Notes under the pieces: model-generated
What the model saw: only the letters and a program-made list of their open reading frames with translations
Told to the model about the DNA's origin: nothing
Databases searched by the model: none
Shown: positions 35,905 through 44,693 of the stretch, one piece after another
Layout: each line of letters opens with the position of its first letter
Position numbering within the stretch: the first letter of the stretch is position 1
Origin: Methylobacterium sp. J-078
GTDB taxonomy: Bacteria > Pseudomonadota > Alphaproteobacteria > Rhizobiales > Beijerinckiaceae
Length of the DNA: 64,000 nucleotides
Direction of reading: 5' to 3'
NCBI RefSeq assembly: GCF_022829285.1
Contig: NZ_JAKSYI010000132.1
Coordinates: 62,001 to 126,000 of the forward strand
Translations under genes and position numbers: made by a program

Positions 35905-37101
35905 TCACGCCAGCAGGCGGGCGCGGCGTCCGAGCCGGAGTGTCGCGGCGGCGCCCGCGAACATCGCGAGGCCGAACACCCAGCCGGAGACCGCGCCGGC
36001 CATGATGCCGGAGAGCAGCGTGCCGACGCTGCATCCGAGCCCGGTCATGGCCCCCCAGCCCAGCAGGATGCCGCCCACGACGCCGCGCAGGGCCTGGCCC
36101 CGCGTCGGGCGGGAAGGCCGGAACTGACCGGCCGCGAGGGCGGCGGCGAAGGCGGCCAGCACGAGGCCGGCGATGAACAGGCCGTTGGGCGTCAGCAGGG
36201 CGTCGCGCACGGCCGTGGCGCAGCCCCGGAAGCCGTCGAGACCTTCGAGCCGGTCCGGCAGCAGGCCGAGGCCTGCCGCCGCCTGCCGGGTCCGCCCGCC
36301 GATCTCCGTTGTGACCCCGAGTGGCCCGATCCGCAGATAGGCCAGCGTCGCGAGGGCGCCGACGGCGAGGCCTCCGAGCCAGACCGGCCAGCGAACGACG
36401 AAGACGGCCTGCCAGGGCGTGACAGAGACCGGCGCCGGGGCACGGGCAGGCAGGCGGCGCAGGAGCGCCAGGGCGAGGACGCCGAGGAGCGCGAGGGCGA
36501 CGAAGAGGCTTCCGCCATAGCCGAGATGACGCGGGAGCCAGAGAACCGGCGCCTCCGAGACGCTCGCGAGGTAGAGCGGGTTCCAGGTGGCGAACCCGAG
36601 TGCGAAGCCGACCCCCGTGCCGAGGAGAGCGAAGGGCGCGGTCGGCGAGCCCTCGCCGAGGCGGTAGAGATGCGCGCTGATGCACGAGCCGGACACAGCC
36701 ATGCCGGCCCCGAACACGGCGCCCGCGAGGGCCAGCACCGGCCCGACCGGTCCGATATGGGCATCCGGCGGCAGCCGCGCCCCGGATGGGTCGGGCATCC
36801 AGGCCCCGAGGATCACGGCGTAACCCGCCACCCCCGCCGCCAGGGCGGCGAGGATGCCGAGCATCCCGCGTGAATCGCTCCCGACCAGGAAGTCCCGCCA
36901 CTGGCAGTAGAAGCAGAACCGGCTGCGCTGGAGCACGAAGCCGAACAGCGCCCCGAAGATCAGCGACAGGGACAGGCGGGCGCCGTTCGGCTCCTCGGCG
37001 AGGCGATGCGCCGCCCAGGCCAGTCCCGCCGCGACGGCGAGCGCCGCGCCCACCCGCGCCGGAAGGCCCCAGCGTTCCCGCATTCGCGCAGGTACCGGCA
37101 T
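35905..37101 (-). CDS. YeeE/YedE (DUF395) sulfur-compound transporter
   Basis: A 398-residue inner-membrane protein with about nine to ten helices. It belongs to the YeeE/YedE family, of which TsuA imports thiosulfate. Conserved cysteine sites of the pore are visible in RSRFCFYCQWRDF, VSGSCISAHLYRLG, FRGCATAVRDALL and GLGCSVGTLLSGI. The ATG at 37101 gives MPVPARMRERWGLP, and an upstream frame has no credible start. It lies 100 bp downstream of a thiosulfate sulfurtransferase gene, which strongly supports thiosulfate or a similar sulfane compound as substrate. Confidence 0.87.
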   Translation of the reverse strand: MPVPARMRERWGLPARVGAALAVAAGLAWAAHRLAEEPNGARLSLSLIFGALFGFVLQRSRFCFYCQWRDFLVGSDSRGMLGILAALAAGVAGYAVILGAWMPDPSGARLPPDAHIGPVGPVLALAGAVFGAGMAVSGSCISAHLYRLGEGSPTAPFALLGTGVGFALGFATWNPLYLASVSEAPVLWLPRHLGYGGSLFVALALLGVLALALLRRLPARAPAPVSVTPWQAVFVVRWPVWLGGLAVGALATLAYLRIGPLGVTTEIGGRTRQAAAGLGLLPDRLEGLDGFRGCATAVRDALLTPNGLFIAGLVLAAFAAALAAGQFRPSRPTRGQALRGVVGGILLGWGAMTGLGCSVGTLLSGIMAGAVSGWVFGLAMFAGAAATLRLGRRARLLA

Positions 37102-37201
37102 GCGCGTGGCCGCCGTGCTCACCGCTGTACAGCCGGACGGCTGGCCGCGGGTGCCGGGTTCACCGGCGTCCTGCACATCTGCGAGCCCACTCGCATCCGG
37201 C

Positions 37202-38152
37202 TCACTTGCCGCCCCAGACGGTGCCTGCGAGGTTCACCACCGGCACGCCGACCGTGTTGCCGTACTCCGTCCAGGAGCCGTCGTAGTTGCGCACCGGATA
37301 GCCGAGGATGCGGCTGAGCACGAACCAGGAATGGCTGGAGCGCTCGCCGATGCGGCAGGAGGTGATGACGGGCTTCGACCCGTCGATGCCGGCGGCCGCG
37401 TAGAGGGCCTTCAACTCGGCGGGCGACTTGATCGTCCCGTCCGGGTTCACCGCCTTGCCCCACGGCACGTTGACCGATCCGGGGATGTGGCCGGCGCGGA
37501 TCGCCAGTTCGGGTACGCCGGCCGGCGCGATCACCTTGCCGCTGAACTCGTCGGGCGAGCGGATGTCGAGGATTTGCTCGTCCCGCTCCTTGCGGGCGAC
37601 GGCCAGCACGTCCGAGAGGCGGGCACGCAGGGCCGGCGAGGCGGAGGACGCCTCGAAGCGCGAGGCCGCCACCTCCGCGCTGCGCGTGTCGAGGGGACGC
37701 TTCTCGGCCTCCCACTTCCTGCGCCCGCCATCCAGCAGCTTGACGTTGTCCACGAGGCCGTACTGCGCGAACACCCAGGCGCCCCAGGCCGCGAACCAGT
37801 TGTTGTTGTCGCCGTAGAGCACCACGGTGGTGTCGCGGTCGATGCCGAGGCGCCGCACCAGGGCCGCGAACTTGTCCGGCCCGGCGATGTCGCGGCTCAC
37901 GGTCTCCACGAGGTCGGTGTGCCAGGCGACGTTCTGCGCTCCGGGGATGTGCCCGCGCTCGAACTGGCCCGGCTCGACGCTGACCTCGACGATGCGTAAC
38001 CCCTTGGCATCGAGGTTCTTCTCCAGCCACTCGGTGCTGACGAGGGGGCCGGCCGCCGCCTGGCGCGCCGCGACGGGCTCCTGCGCGCGAGCGGCGGCGG
38101 GCGTGAGCACGGCGAGAGCCAGGGCGAGCAGGCGGATCGATGTTTTCGGCAC
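37202..38152 (-). CDS. Exported thiosulfate sulfurtransferase (tandem rhodanese)
   Basis: Transfers sulfane sulfur from thiosulfate to a thiol acceptor. The 316-residue precursor begins at GTG 38152 with a signal peptide (MPKTSIRLLALALAVLTPAA, cleavage near RAQEP), so it acts in the periplasm. Two rhodanese domains follow. The N-terminal, inactive one contains HIPGAQNVAWHTDL and VVLYGDNNNWFAAW with Asp where the active Cys would be. The C-terminal, active one contains SPDEFSGK, GHIPGSVNVPWGKAVN and the catalytic loop ITSCRIGERSSHSWFVL (start SCRIGERSS). The CRIGER loop is the thiosulfate-type form. It is paired with the YeeE/YedE transporter gene. Confidence 0.88.
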   Translation of the reverse strand: MPKTSIRLLALALAVLTPAAARAQEPVAARQAAAGPLVSTEWLEKNLDAKGLRIVEVSVEPGQFERGHIPGAQNVAWHTDLVETVSRDIAGPDKFAALVRRLGIDRDTTVVLYGDNNNWFAAWGAWVFAQYGLVDNVKLLDGGRRKWEAEKRPLDTRSAEVAASRFEASSASPALRARLSDVLAVARKERDEQILDIRSPDEFSGKVIAPAGVPELAIRAGHIPGSVNVPWGKAVNPDGTIKSPAELKALYAAAGIDGSKPVITSCRIGERSSHSWFVLSRILGYPVRNYDGSWTEYGNTVGVPVVNLAGTVWGGK

Positions 38153-38458
38153 GGGGACACTCCGGTCGTGCGGGCGCGATCCCGGGCGCGGCCAAGCGTG
38201 CACGGACAGATCACCCCGGGGGATGCAGGCGGTTCGGCGCGCCTCGACACCGGCCCGGCCGCGCCCCATCGAAGGGTCGCCGCCGGGCGTCGCGAAAGCG
38301 GCGCGCCGGGAGCGATTGTTCGGTGGACCAGGCCATCAAGTCAATGAAACGCCCTTCCGTATTGGTCTCGACTTGTAAAACGGCGTTCCGCCGCAAGACC
38401 TGATCGGATGGAGGATTATCTTATGCTTTCCGTACGTGGCGGCCGCCGACGCGGAGGG
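38153..38458 (-). other. Intergenic, possible promoter of the sulfurtransferase-YeeE operon
   Basis: 306 bp with no gene. On the minus strand TTGACT (38344-38339) and GAACAAT (38321-38315) are 17 bp apart; the -35 matches sigma-70 well, the -10 poorly. A short plus-strand frame after GGAGG near 38410 runs into the next gene's antisense and is not convincing. Confidence 0.3.
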
Positions 38459-40291
38459 TCAGCCGTCCCGGCGGAATCCCCAGACGACCAGGGGGGCGCC
38501 CGGGTCGGACAGCCGCTCGAGCCATTCGGGCAGGGCCGCGCCCGTCCCGAGTTGCCGAGCGAACGGCCGCCCCTCGGGCGACTCGGGGTCTGTGCCCGCG
38601 CAGAGGGCGAGGTAGTCGGCCCCGGATGCCGCCAGGGCCCGCTTCAGGGTGGCCTCGTCGCCGTGCAGGCCCTCTTCCGACGCGGTCAGACCCGCGATGG
38701 CGCGGTGATAGGGCGCGGCCACGACGCCGTGGCGGGTCCGGAGCAGGATCGCGGGGCCAAGGTCGACAGGCGCCAGGATGGTGCCGGGCGGCAGGGTGTC
38801 GAGGACGGACAGGACCCCGCCGGCATCGCAGGTCTGCGCGGCCGCAGGCCCGGTCTGCGTCGCGCCGCTCGCGCCTACCGGGAACGCGCCGCCGGGATCA
38901 AGGGGCAAGAGCAGGGCCGCCCAGGATCGGGGCATCAGCGCGAGGGCCAGGGCGAGGAGCGCGACCTTGCGGCTCGCCCGGACGGGCCGTCCCAGCAGGG
39001 TGATCGCGTGGTCCAGCAGCGGGCCGGCCACCAGGGCGACGAAGATGCCGGCCATGTAGACGCCACGCAGCTGGAACTGCGCCAGCACGAATCCGGCGAG
39101 GAGGAACGCGGCGGCCAGGGCCGCGGCCCGGCGAAACGGAGGTTGCCCGCGCTGGGCCGCGTGGACGGCGACCAGACCGGCCAGCAGCGGCGGCGCGCTG
39201 GAGGCGAGGGCCGCCCCCGGCATCGTCAGGACGAGGCGGTGGAAGGGCTGCATCTCCAGGACGCGCTCCAGCCACTCGAAGCGGACCACGGCCGGAAGGT
39301 CCTGGAACGGTCCCGACAGGCAGCGCGGCGCGAGGAGCATGAACCCCGCTACCGTGACGGCTCCGCAGGCAGCGGCAAAACCGGCGCGGCGGGCCGGCGT
39401 GGCGAGGAATCCGCCGAGCCAGCTCGCGACCGGCGCGGTGGCGGCGGCCGCGACGGCGAGCCAGAGCCAGGGCGGCGAGAGCGCGTCGCAGCGCGTCACG
39501 CGCCAGAGGGCCGGGTCGGTCTGGACCGCGAACAGCGCGAGGCTGGTGCCGGCGAGCGCGAGGGCGAACCCGCACAGGGCCGGCAGAGCCGTACGGCCCC
39601 GCAGGACCCAGTCGCCCATGAGGAACACGCCCGCGATCGCGATGAAGGGCAGCGCTTCGAGGCCGACGGCCAGGGAAGTCGCGGCGGCGATGCCGCCGAG
39701 GGCCGCCCGGCGGAGCGTGGGCACGGGATCGGCGAGGCAGAGGGCCAGGGCGAGGACGAGCAGCGCCTGAACGTTGTGATGGTCGATCCGCCCGAAGGCG
39801 AAGAGGCCGCCGAAATTCGCGGTCTGGGTCGCGGTGAAGAGCGCCAGCAGGGCGGCGCGGAAGCCGTACCGGGGACGGACGGCGCGGTACACGAGGGCGA
39901 GGCCGAGGCCGAACAGGGCCGGCGGCCAGAGGGCCACCACGAGCCCCTCCGCCAGGGGGCGGCCGAGCCAGGGCGTGGCGAGCCCGATCAGGCCCGCGAG
40001 CGGCGCGTCGACGAGGCGGGACCAGTGCATGCTGGCGCCGTCCGGCGGCATCAGCCGGTGCTGGACCATGTCGAACCAGCCCTGCCCCGCGAGGAGGTCG
40101 CGGACCTGGACGAGGCGCATGGTGTCGTCGGTGTCGGGCAGCACGAGGCCGCCCACCACGTCCCGGAATCCCGCGACGGGGTAGAGCATCCAGAGGCCGA
40201 GCCCCACGAGGAGCCAGAGAATCGCCGGGTTGTCGAAGGCCGAGCGATCGGACGGGGCGGATGACGCCGCGATGCTGTTCGCCGTGCTCAC
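38459..40291 (-). CDS. Large polytopic membrane protein, putative GT-C glycosyltransferase
   Basis: A 610-residue integral membrane protein from GTG 40291. About 12 helices can be counted. An early periplasmic loop, PDTDDTMRLVQVRDLLAGQ, carries the acidic DxD-like DTDDTMR site and is followed by MHWSRLVDAPLAG and GRIDHHNVQALL, a pattern shared by oligosaccharyl/dolichol-type GT-C proteins of alphaproteobacteria. The C-terminal 130 residues are soluble, with two Cys and an HGVVAAPYHRAIAGL stretch similar to other family members. It may glycosylate a surface polymer using a lipid-linked sugar. No other near start codon exists. Confidence 0.75.
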   Translation of the reverse strand: MSTANSIAASSAPSDRSAFDNPAILWLLVGLGLWMLYPVAGFRDVVGGLVLPDTDDTMRLVQVRDLLAGQGWFDMVQHRLMPPDGASMHWSRLVDAPLAGLIGLATPWLGRPLAEGLVVALWPPALFGLGLALVYRAVRPRYGFRAALLALFTATQTANFGGLFAFGRIDHHNVQALLVLALALCLADPVPTLRRAALGGIAAATSLAVGLEALPFIAIAGVFLMGDWVLRGRTALPALCGFALALAGTSLALFAVQTDPALWRVTRCDALSPPWLWLAVAAAATAPVASWLGGFLATPARRAGFAAACGAVTVAGFMLLAPRCLSGPFQDLPAVVRFEWLERVLEMQPFHRLVLTMPGAALASSAPPLLAGLVAVHAAQRGQPPFRRAAALAAAFLLAGFVLAQFQLRGVYMAGIFVALVAGPLLDHAITLLGRPVRASRKVALLALALALMPRSWAALLLPLDPGGAFPVGASGATQTGPAAAQTCDAGGVLSVLDTLPPGTILAPVDLGPAILLRTRHGVVAAPYHRAIAGLTASEEGLHGDEATLKRALAASGADYLALCAGTDPESPEGRPFARQLGTGAALPEWLERLSDPGAPLVVWGFRRDG

Positions 40292-40486
40292 CGGCTTCCC
40301 TTTCCCCCGATGCGCCCCTGGCGGCGCCCGGTCGACCCGCGGGGATTGTCGCAGCAGAAGCTTAACGGGGGGATGCGGTAGCGCGGCCACGTGCCCGAAA
40401 CCCGTCGCCGCGCGTTGGCGCAGGGCATGGCAGCCGGCTCGCCCGCGCGCCGTTCGGAATCGTTGCCCGAGCCGAGGTTGAGACGC

Positions 40487-41203
40487 ATGACGACCAGCGC
40501 TGTGGTGATCGGCGCCTCCGGCGGCATCGGCCGCGCCCTCGTCGATGCCCTCGCGGCGGGGGGGGCGTACGACCCGGTCTTCGCCCTGTCGCGATCCGGT
40601 GCGCCCTCCCCCGCATCCGCCCGCGCCGGCATCATCGATGTCACCGACGAGGCCTCGGTCGCCGCCGCCGCCGGGCGCGTGGCGGACGCCGGCCCGGTGG
40701 GGCTGGTCATCGTCGCGAGCGGGATCCTGCACGGGGACGGCGTCGCGCCCGAGAAGGCGATCCGCAGCCTCGATCCGGTGGCCATGGCGACCGTGTTCGC
40801 GGTGAACACGATCGGCCCCGCCTTGGTCGCCAAGCATTTCCTGCCGCTGATGCCGCGCGCGGACCGGAGCCGCTTTGCCGCCCTCTCGGCGCGGGTCGGC
40901 TCGATCGAGGACAATCGCCTGGGCGGCTGGTACGCCTACCGGGCCTCGAAGGCCGCCCTGAACCAGATCCTGCGCACCCTCGCGGTGGAGGCCAGGCGCA
41001 CCCATCCGGGCGCGATCGTGGTGGGCCTCCACCCCGGCACCGTGACGACGGCCCTGTCCCGGCCCTTCCGGCCGGACAGGGACGCGCCCGGCCTGTTCAG
41101 CCCGGCGGTGAGCGCCGCCCACCTGCTGAGGGTTCTCGACGGTCTCGGACCGGAGGATACCGGGCACGTCTTCGCCTGGGACGGGGCCCGGATTCCCGCC
41201 TGA
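40487..41203 (+). CDS. Short-chain dehydrogenase/reductase, C-factor/CsgA-like
   Basis: A 238-residue SDR. The N-terminal nucleotide-binding motif AVVIGASGGIGRALVDAL is the TGxxxGIG-type glycine pattern, followed by FALSRSGAP, where the Arg favours NADP. IDVTDEAS and VIVASGILHG are in place. The catalytic Ser lies around FAALSARVGSIED and Tyr-x3-Lys is YRASKAALNQI. The ATG at 40487 is preceded by GAGGTTGAGACGC, a good ribosome site. The substrate is unknown. Its stop is two bases from the stop of the convergent VWA gene. Confidence 0.88.
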   Translation: MTTSAVVIGASGGIGRALVDALAAGGAYDPVFALSRSGAPSPASARAGIIDVTDEASVAAAAGRVADAGPVGLVIVASGILHGDGVAPEKAIRSLDPVAMATVFAVNTIGPALVAKHFLPLMPRADRSRFAALSARVGSIEDNRLGGWYAYRASKAALNQILRTLAVEARRTHPGAIVVGLHPGTVTTALSRPFRPDRDAPGLFSPAVSAAHLLRVLDGLGPEDTGHVFAWDGARIPA

Positions 41204-41205
41204 AT

Positions 41206-42375
41206 CTAGGGCGGCGGGGCGGCTGGAACCGCCGCGATGCCGGCGCCCGCGGCCCAAGCGTCGAGATCCTGCTTGCGGATCGCTGCCGCCATCATGTCGG
41301 GGAACAGGTCCGGCGTGCAGGCGAAGGCGGACACGCGGAGTGCGGCGAGTCGCGCGGCCAATCCCCGGTCGTAGGCCGGCGCGCCCTCGTCGGAGAGGGC
41401 AAGGAGGGCCACCACCTGCACGCCGGCAGCAACGAGGCGCTGCGCCTGCGCCAGCAGCCCGGCCTCGACCCCGCCCTCGAAGAGGTCGGAGATCAGCACA
41501 AACACCGTGTCCTCGGGGCGTGTGATGCGCGCGGCGCAGTAACCCACCGCCCGGTTGATGTCGGTGCCGCCGCCGAGCTGCACCGAGAACAGCACCTCGA
41601 CGGGATCGTCCATCGCGTCGGTGAGGTCGACCACCTCGGTGTCGAACACCACGAGCCGGGTCGAGACCGCGGGCAGCGAGGCCATCACGGCCCCGAAGAT
41701 GCTCGAATAGACCACGGAATTGGCCATCGAGCCCGACTGGTCGATGCACAAGATCACGTCCTTGAGCGAACCGCGGCTCCGGCGCCCGTGTCCGAGGCGG
41801 GTCTCGGGGATGATGGTGCGGTACTCCGCCTGATAGTGGCGCAGGTTCGCCCGGATGGTGCGGTTCCAGTCGATCTCGGCGTGGCGCGGGCGGCGGTTGA
41901 TGCTGGCGCGGTCGATCGCCCCGCTCACCGCCTGCCGCAGGGGCTCTTCCAGCCGCTTCATCAGCGCGTCCACCACCTTGCGCACCACGAGGCGCGCCGT
42001 CTCCCGGGTGCGCCCGCCGAGCAGGCCGCGCATCGAGATCAGGGTCGAGACGAGGGAGACGTCGGGCTGGACCGCCTCCAGCATCTCCGGCTCGGTCAAC
42101 ATCCGCTTGAGGTCGAGGCGCTCGAAGGCGTCGCGCTGCATCACCTGCACCACGGAGGCCGGGAAGTAGTCGCGGATGTCGCCGAGCCAGCGCGGCACGG
42201 AGGGGGCGGAGGCGCTCAAAGACCCCTTGCGATCGGAATCGTAGAGGGCGCCCATCGCCCGGTCGATGCGCTGGTCGCGCTCGGACAGGGGGCAGCCGGT
42301 GCCCTCGGCCGCCCCGCCGCCGAGCACGAGGCGCCAGCGGCGCAGGCGCTCGGTATCGCTCACGGCCTCGCTCAT
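41206..42375 (-). CDS. VWA domain protein, last gene of the SWIM-MoxR-VWA operon
   Basis: A 389-residue protein with an alpha-helical N-terminal half (residues 1-190) and a C-terminal von Willebrand A domain. The MIDAS is complete: DQSGSM at 212-217, the Thr/Asp loop GGGTDIN at 268-274, and ISDLFEGG at 295-302. VWA proteins of this group work as adaptors of MoxR AAA+ ATPases, presenting or remodelling clients in a metal-dependent way. The ATG at 42375 overlaps the DUF5682 stop by four bases (ATGA), so the pair is translationally coupled. No signal peptide, so it is cytosolic. Confidence 0.85.
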   Translation of the reverse strand: MSEAVSDTERLRRWRLVLGGGAAEGTGCPLSERDQRIDRAMGALYDSDRKGSLSASAPSVPRWLGDIRDYFPASVVQVMQRDAFERLDLKRMLTEPEMLEAVQPDVSLVSTLISMRGLLGGRTRETARLVVRKVVDALMKRLEEPLRQAVSGAIDRASINRRPRHAEIDWNRTIRANLRHYQAEYRTIIPETRLGHGRRSRGSLKDVILCIDQSGSMANSVVYSSIFGAVMASLPAVSTRLVVFDTEVVDLTDAMDDPVEVLFSVQLGGGTDINRAVGYCAARITRPEDTVFVLISDLFEGGVEAGLLAQAQRLVAAGVQVVALLALSDEGAPAYDRGLAARLAALRVSAFACTPDLFPDMMAAAIRKQDLDAWAAGAGIAAVPAAPPP

Positions 42376-44693
42376 GCGGCGTCTCCCGTGGTTTCGCCGG
42401 CTGTCCGGGCAGGCTCGGGGCCGAGCAGAAGGTGCAGGATCGGCAGCACCCTGGCCGCCCGCGCGGCGTCGAAGTGTTCCGCGCCCTCCGCCTCGCCGGG
42501 AGCGGCCCCGCCCGGCCGGGCCAACGCCTCGCCCACCGCCCGGCGCTCGGCCGGCGCGAGCGTCGCGAAGGTACGGCGCACCAGCGGCAGCAGTTCGGTG
42601 AACAGGTCCGCGTCGAGGCCGCAGAGCCACGCGTCCACCACCGCGAGCAGTTCGCGCCCGTGGATCAGCACGGTGCCGCTGTCCTCCAAAAACCCCTCGA
42701 TCCAGGCGGCCGCGGGCCCTGCGCCGGAGGCCCGCGACAGGGCGAGGCGCAGGCGCGCGCCGGCCTCTCCGGCGTCGATGGCACGGTCGTCGAAGAGCAG
42801 GCGCGCGGCGCGGCCGACGACGCGGCCGTGGACGTGCTCCTGATCGGCGAGTGCCCGCAGGGCCTCTCCCCAGACGGCCCTCAACTCCGGCTCCTCGATC
42901 AGTGCGATCGCGCCGGAGACGGCCACGATGCGGGTCTTGGCGGCGCTGGCCGCGTCGTCGTCGAGGCTCTGACAGGCGGCGACCAGCCCGGCGGCGGCGC
43001 GCGGCACGAGTCCCCGCACCACCGCGAGGACCGGCGCGGTGTCGGCGGCGCGCACGGAGCCGTAGCGGGCGAGTTCGGCGAGGGCTGGCAGCGCGTCCAT
43101 CAGGTCGAACACGTCGGCCGAGACCGCGGCACGGTCGTTGAGCGCGCGGATCACCTCCGCGGTGGCCTCGGCGAGGTCGGCGTCGAGCAGAGTGCCGATC
43201 AGGCCGGAGAGGTCGGCGACGCGGGTCGCCCCGTGGGCACGAGTCCGCACCCGGCCGGCGGCGGCCTCGGCGATCGTGCCGCCTTCCGCCGAGGCCGCCA
43301 CCAGCTCCACCACCCACTCGGGTTCCCAGGACAGGAACCAGCCCTCCTTGAAGGTGCCGCGCCCGCGCGCCTCGCGCCGCGTGCCCCAGGGGATGCCGAT
43401 CAGCGCCAGCCGGTTCAGGAAATGGCTGCGGGCGAGATCCGTTTCCTTGCGCAGATCGAGGGTGATCTCGCCGGCGGAAGCGCCCGGCTTCAGGCGCAGG
43501 CGTTTGCACTGGGCCGCGAAATCCGCCTCGACCGGCGTGCCGGGGCTGTCCGGCGGGGTGGCACCGAGGCGCTCGCCGATCACGAGCTTGCGCCGGATCA
43601 GCCCCATCGGCGCCGGGTCGGCGAAGCAGAGGGTGGCCTGGGCCGCCTCGTCGAGGTCGTCGAGGGAGGGCCGGGACCGGCCGCGAAAGCCGGCGAGCGC
43701 CTCGGCGAGCCGGGCCGCCTCGATCACCGAGGCCGGTGAGGCGTCGAGATCGTTCTCGCGCAGCAGCGCGGCGGCGCGGGCGAGCCAGCGGGCCGCGACG
43801 CGGCCCTCGTGATGCCACAGGGTGTCGTACCATTCCGGCGAGAGCACCCCGGCGCGGTAGCCGGAGGCCATTGCCAGTCGCTCGTAGGACCAGGGCGCCC
43901 AGGCGGCGGCCACTTTGGTCTTGGGCAGGTTCTTCAGCGTCGCTGCATCGGCCGTGGCCTGCCCCTTGGCGTCGTGGCGGGCGAGCGCCGGCACGTGCCA
44001 CGCGCCGCAGACCACGGCGATGCGCCCGAACCCCTCCTTGGCCGCCTTACGAATCGCCGAGCGCATATGCGCCTCGCGTGCCGCCTCGCGAAACGCCTCG
44101 TCGGCGTCGGTCTCGGCCCCCTCACGCAGGGCCGCCATCGCCTCGCCGATCGCGGCGAACACGTCGCCGTCGGCGCCCGCGCGGCTCTCGACCAGCGCGT
44201 CCCACCAGCGCTCGCCGTCGGGATAGCCGGCGAGTGCCGCGAGTTCGCCGAGCGGATCGCGCCGGATCGCGGCCGGTGCCGGCTGGTGCTCGGACGCGTT
44301 TCCGGCCGCCTCGGACACCGGCTCCGCATCGATCGGCGCGACCTCGGGCGGGGCTTCCGGCGCGCCGAAACCGTCGGCGAGCTGGATTGCGTGCGGCAGG
44401 TCGATGAAGCGCACGCCGGCACCTGCGGCGATCCCGTGATGCATCGCCACCCATTCGGGCGAGAAGGCTGCGAAGGGGAAGAAGGCGCAGTCGCGCGGCC
44501 GGTCCGGCCGGTAGACGAGGAGCGCCACCGGGGGCGCCATGCCCTCCTGGACGCTGAGCGGGATCAGCGCGTCGGCGTCCGGCGGCCCCTCGATCAGCAG
44601 GCAATCGGGGTTGAACGCGTCGAGTGCCGCCTTGAGCGATCGGGCCGAGCCGGGACCGTGGTGACGGATGCCGAAGAGGCGGATCTCGGGCAT
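42372..44693 (-). CDS. DUF5682 family protein (possible EreA/TIKI-like hydrolase fold)
   Basis: A 773-residue protein of the DUF5682 family found with MoxR and VWA genes. The N-terminal 250 residues show LFGIRHHGPGSARSL (6-20), LLIEGPPDADALI (about 32-44), REAHMRSAI (about 206-214) and VVCGAWHVPAL (about 227-237). The order GxxHH / E / RxxxM / GxxH recalls the EreA/TIKI/TraB superfamily of metal-dependent hydrolases, so an enzymatic role is possible. The remaining 500 residues are mostly helical. Start is ATG 44693 (or GTG 44696), overlapping the MoxR gene stop. Fourth of five genes. Function unknown. Confidence 0.8.
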   Translation of the reverse strand: MPEIRLFGIRHHGPGSARSLKAALDAFNPDCLLIEGPPDADALIPLSVQEGMAPPVALLVYRPDRPRDCAFFPFAAFSPEWVAMHHGIAAGAGVRFIDLPHAIQLADGFGAPEAPPEVAPIDAEPVSEAAGNASEHQPAPAAIRRDPLGELAALAGYPDGERWWDALVESRAGADGDVFAAIGEAMAALREGAETDADEAFREAAREAHMRSAIRKAAKEGFGRIAVVCGAWHVPALARHDAKGQATADAATLKNLPKTKVAAAWAPWSYERLAMASGYRAGVLSPEWYDTLWHHEGRVAARWLARAAALLRENDLDASPASVIEAARLAEALAGFRGRSRPSLDDLDEAAQATLCFADPAPMGLIRRKLVIGERLGATPPDSPGTPVEADFAAQCKRLRLKPGASAGEITLDLRKETDLARSHFLNRLALIGIPWGTRREARGRGTFKEGWFLSWEPEWVVELVAASAEGGTIAEAAAGRVRTRAHGATRVADLSGLIGTLLDADLAEATAEVIRALNDRAAVSADVFDLMDALPALAELARYGSVRAADTAPVLAVVRGLVPRAAAGLVAACQSLDDDAASAAKTRIVAVSGAIALIEEPELRAVWGEALRALADQEHVHGRVVGRAARLLFDDRAIDAGEAGARLRLALSRASGAGPAAAWIEGFLEDSGTVLIHGRELLAVVDAWLCGLDADLFTELLPLVRRTFATLAPAERRAVGEALARPGGAAPGEAEGAEHFDAARAARVLPILHLLLGPEPARTAGETTGDAA

